DNA from: Deltaproteobacteria bacterium
GTDB taxonomy: Bacteria; Desulfobacterota; Desulfobacteria; Desulfobacterales; JAFDCJ01
Length of the DNA: 6,114 nucleotides
Assembly: GCA_019310665.1 (NCBI GenBank)
Contig: JAFDDW010000136.1
Location: 1-6,114, forward strand
Reading direction: 5' to 3'
Every line of letters starts with the position of its first letter. The stretch's first letter is position 1. The position numbers and the translations under genes are program-made. Under the pieces are notes generated by a model that did no database searches, was not told where the DNA came from, and saw nothing but the letters and a program-made list of their open reading frames with translations. Below, one piece after another: positions 4,846 through 6,114 of this stretch.

Positions 4846-5652
4846 TTACTGCGTATGCAGATGCCGCGTGAGTTTCTCCTCGCAGTACGCTTCGGTGTCC
4901 AGCACATAATGTTCTTGAAGGGATTGCAATTGATGTAAAAGAAACATCAGCACGATGCTGATCAGAAGCGCAATGAGGGTTGAATTGAACGCTACCCCCA
5001 GACTGGTGGTCACATCGAAAATGTCCCCTTCAATGGCTTTGTGTGCCTGTCCAAGGGCCTGCCCGATTCCGCGCACGGTGCCGATAAAACCCACCGAAGG
5101 AATCGCCCATGCGATATATCGGATCATCGACAGCTCAGATTCCAGCCGCTCGGCTTCCGCATTACAGTAAGCATGGGTGGCACTCGCAGCATCCTGTATA
5201 TTTCTGGTGGTACTGAACCTGTGCAAAGCCGCCAGCAGCGCCCGGGGAAGCAAGGCGTTGCGTTGATGGGGCGGCAGGGCCTGGATCTGTCGCGAAACAT
5301 CGCGGGTGTCTTCCGGCAATACCCGCATGCCTTCCGCCAGGGGTACCAAATCCTGATTCAGGAGCGCGCGATGCCGGACGGTCATAACACCTTTGAAAGC
5401 CATAATGGCCAGGGCCCAGAACATGAGGATAAAACAGGTCTCCTGCTCATAGTCACGTATCAGAACGAACACGGAGCGTTCGGTGACCGGCGATTTGTTA
5501 TCTTCTAACAGGGCCGCCGCTTGCCGGGCGAGAATCGCGTCGGCATTGGGTCGGATCACGGCGACATAAGCGGCGTGCACGATGATGATAATCACGATTA
5601 ACGAAAAGATCTGGTAGATAAATTCAATGGATACGGGGAAGTTCTTTTTCAT
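4846..5652 (-). CDS. MotA/TolQ/ExbB-family proton-channel protein
   Basis: 268 residues with four predicted membrane helices: about 8-31, 73-90, 177-199 and 217-241. An extracytoplasmic loop of about 40 residues and a cytoplasmic segment of about 85 residues (91-176) lie between them. The third helix carries IPSVGFIGTVRGIGQAL (184-200), the family signature around a Pro and a GT; Thr192 matches the polar channel Thr of TolQ/ExbB by eye. The fourth carries SLGVAFNSTLIALLIS (217-232), where Thr225 is a plausible counterpart of the second channel Thr. In the family, five A-type subunits surround a dimer of single-helix B subunits and conduct ions to drive movement; here the two vWA proteins downstream supply the B-type helices. 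The four-helix layout is MotA-like rather than the three-helix TolQ layout. The start has only a weak ribosome site (CGGA, about 8 nt upstream). Family membership is confident; ion and purpose are inferred. Confidence 0.88.
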   Translation of the reverse strand: MKKNFPVSIEFIYQIFSLIVIIIIVHAAYVAVIRPNADAILARQAAALLEDNKSPVTERSVFVLIRDYEQETCFILMFWALAIMAFKGVMTVRHRALLNQDLVPLAEGMRVLPEDTRDVSRQIQALPPHQRNALLPRALLAALHRFSTTRNIQDAASATHAYCNAEAERLESELSMIRYIAWAIPSVGFIGTVRGIGQALGQAHKAIEGDIFDVTTSLGVAFNSTLIALLISIVLMFLLHQLQSLQEHYVLDTEAYCEEKLTRHLHTQ

Positions 5653-5675
5653 TATAATTATCCGGTTTAAGGTTT

Positions 5676-5704
5676 ATTTACCGATTAAACAAAGCACCCT
5701 TCAA
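5676..5704 (-). promoter_or_regulatory. Weak candidate promoter of the MotA/TolQ-like gene
   Basis: On the minus strand TTGAAG (5704-5699) is followed after 17 nt by GTAAAT (5681-5676), with four and three consensus matches. It lies between the octamer hairpin and the start codon in an AT-rich stretch, the only plausible place for a promoter in this gap. The match is poor and it may be absent. Confidence 0.2.
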
Positions 5705-5727
5705 GACTATGCATGGATATGTTCATA

Positions 5728-5820
5728 GGGTTAGCCCGTTGACCCGTTGTCCGATTAGCCGGTGGTGGTTAAAGCTGACGGGCCAACCGGCAAACGGGCA
5801 AACCGGCAAACCGGTTAACC
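5728..5820. repeat. Inverted octamer arrays (GGTTTGCC type) forming a potential hairpin
   Basis: Five octamers run from 5781 to 5820 (plus strand GGCCAACC, GGCAAACG, GGCAAACC, GGCAAACC, GGTTAACC). Four opposite, more diverged units run from 5729 to 5760 (GGTTAGCC, CGTTGACC, CGTTGTCC, GATTAGCC); the arms match at 22 of 32 positions around a loop of about 20 nt. On the coding strand the array begins seven bases after the stop codon of the upstream gene. The period is 8 nt here, against 7 in the other two gaps. There is no T-tract, so it is not a standard terminator. Confidence 0.8.
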
Positions 5821-5827
5821 TCTGCGT

Positions 5828-6114
5828 CTATATGTCTACCGGAAAATCCACCGCCTGATCCCCCGGAATTTTCTCAGACGGGACAAAGGGCTTCAGCGGT
5901 CTTGGTTTTGTTTTGGATGATTTTTCCTGGCTCTCAACCGTTGGCTTCGATTCTGTTTCCGATCCTTTGCTTCCGGAACCAGATGCTGCTTTTTCTGCAT
6001 CATCCGGTTCGTTATTATCATTTGCAGCTAAAACAATCGAATTCTGATTTAAAGGGCTCGAACCCTGCTTATCTGCCAGCCCGGGGGATTCATCCAGGGC
6101 GATAGAACGCATGC
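5828..6114 (-). CDS. Unrecognised low-complexity protein, C-terminal part
   Basis: At least 94 residues are visible; the first ATG is two bases from the window edge, so the true start may lie outside and no ribosome site can be judged. The body is rich in Ser, Lys, Glu, Asp and Pro (for example AASGSGSKGSETESK), without hydrophobic segments, and is almost certainly disordered. It ends in a less biased tail, PFVPSEKIPGDQAVDFPVDI, which looks like a short conserved motif on a flexible linker. It could be the tail of a membrane or secreted protein whose anchor is outside the window. It is separated from the MotA/TolQ-like gene by 175 nt containing a repeat hairpin, so membership of the same operon is uncertain. 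I do not recognise a family and assign no function. Confidence 0.6.
   Translation of the reverse strand, partial: MRSIALDESPGLADKQGSSPLNQNSIVLAANDNNEPDDAEKAASGSGSKGSETESKPTVESQEKSSKTKPRPLKPFVPSEKIPGDQAVDFPVDI

Noticed and set aside
748..5652. Zorya-type antiphage system
   Set aside because: The channel protein is MotA/TolQ-like as in ZorA, but it lacks a long cytoplasmic tail, no protein has an OmpA/MotB peptidoglycan-binding domain, and no helicase, nuclease or ZorC-type gene is present.

Overview
The window reads as chromosomal DNA of a sulfate-reducing deltaproteobacterium (Desulfobacterota). The main evidence is the first 194 residues of a dissimilatory-type sulfate adenylyltransferase (Sat) at the left edge, closely resembling the Desulfovibrio/Desulfobacter-type enzyme. 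Every supported gene lies on the minus strand, so transcription runs from high to low coordinates. No RNA gene, insertion sequence, phage gene or CRISPR array is visible.

Layout in transcription order: (1) 6114-5828, the C-terminal end of an unrecognised Ser/Lys/Glu-rich, probably disordered protein; (2) 5652-4846, a four-helix MotA/TolQ/ExbB-family proton-channel protein; (3) 4668-3259, an Hsp70/actin-like domain fused to a C-terminal FHA domain, with many catalytic and phosphate-contact residues altered; (4) 3269-2178, a membrane-anchored von Willebrand A (vWA) protein overlapping gene 3 by 11 nt; (5) 1752-748, a second, divergent vWA protein of the same architecture; (6) 584-1, sat, with its own promoter-like sequence.

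Genes 2-5 look like one functional unit. Both vWA proteins start with a short basic N-terminus and a single transmembrane helix carrying an Asp near its cytoplasmic end, in the place where TolR, ExbD and MotB carry their ion-conducting Asp. A coiled coil of roughly 95 residues and a vWA domain follow, where MotB would have a peptidoglycan-binding domain. With the TolQ/MotA-like partner this suggests an ion-powered stator-type machine that works vWA domains in the periplasm, with the Hsp70-like/FHA protein as a cytoplasmic partner. I know no characterised system with this exact composition; its function is unknown.

The second notable feature is the intergenic DNA. All three non-overlapping gaps on the 5' side of sat and vWA1 (5653-5827, 4669-4845, 1753-2177) hold degenerate tandem arrays of 7- or 8-nt units arranged as imperfect inverted repeats, with a different unit sequence in each gap. 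They could fold in RNA, lack the U-tract of intrinsic terminators, and in two places contribute a -35-like hexamer to a candidate promoter. The gap upstream of sat (585-747) has no such array.
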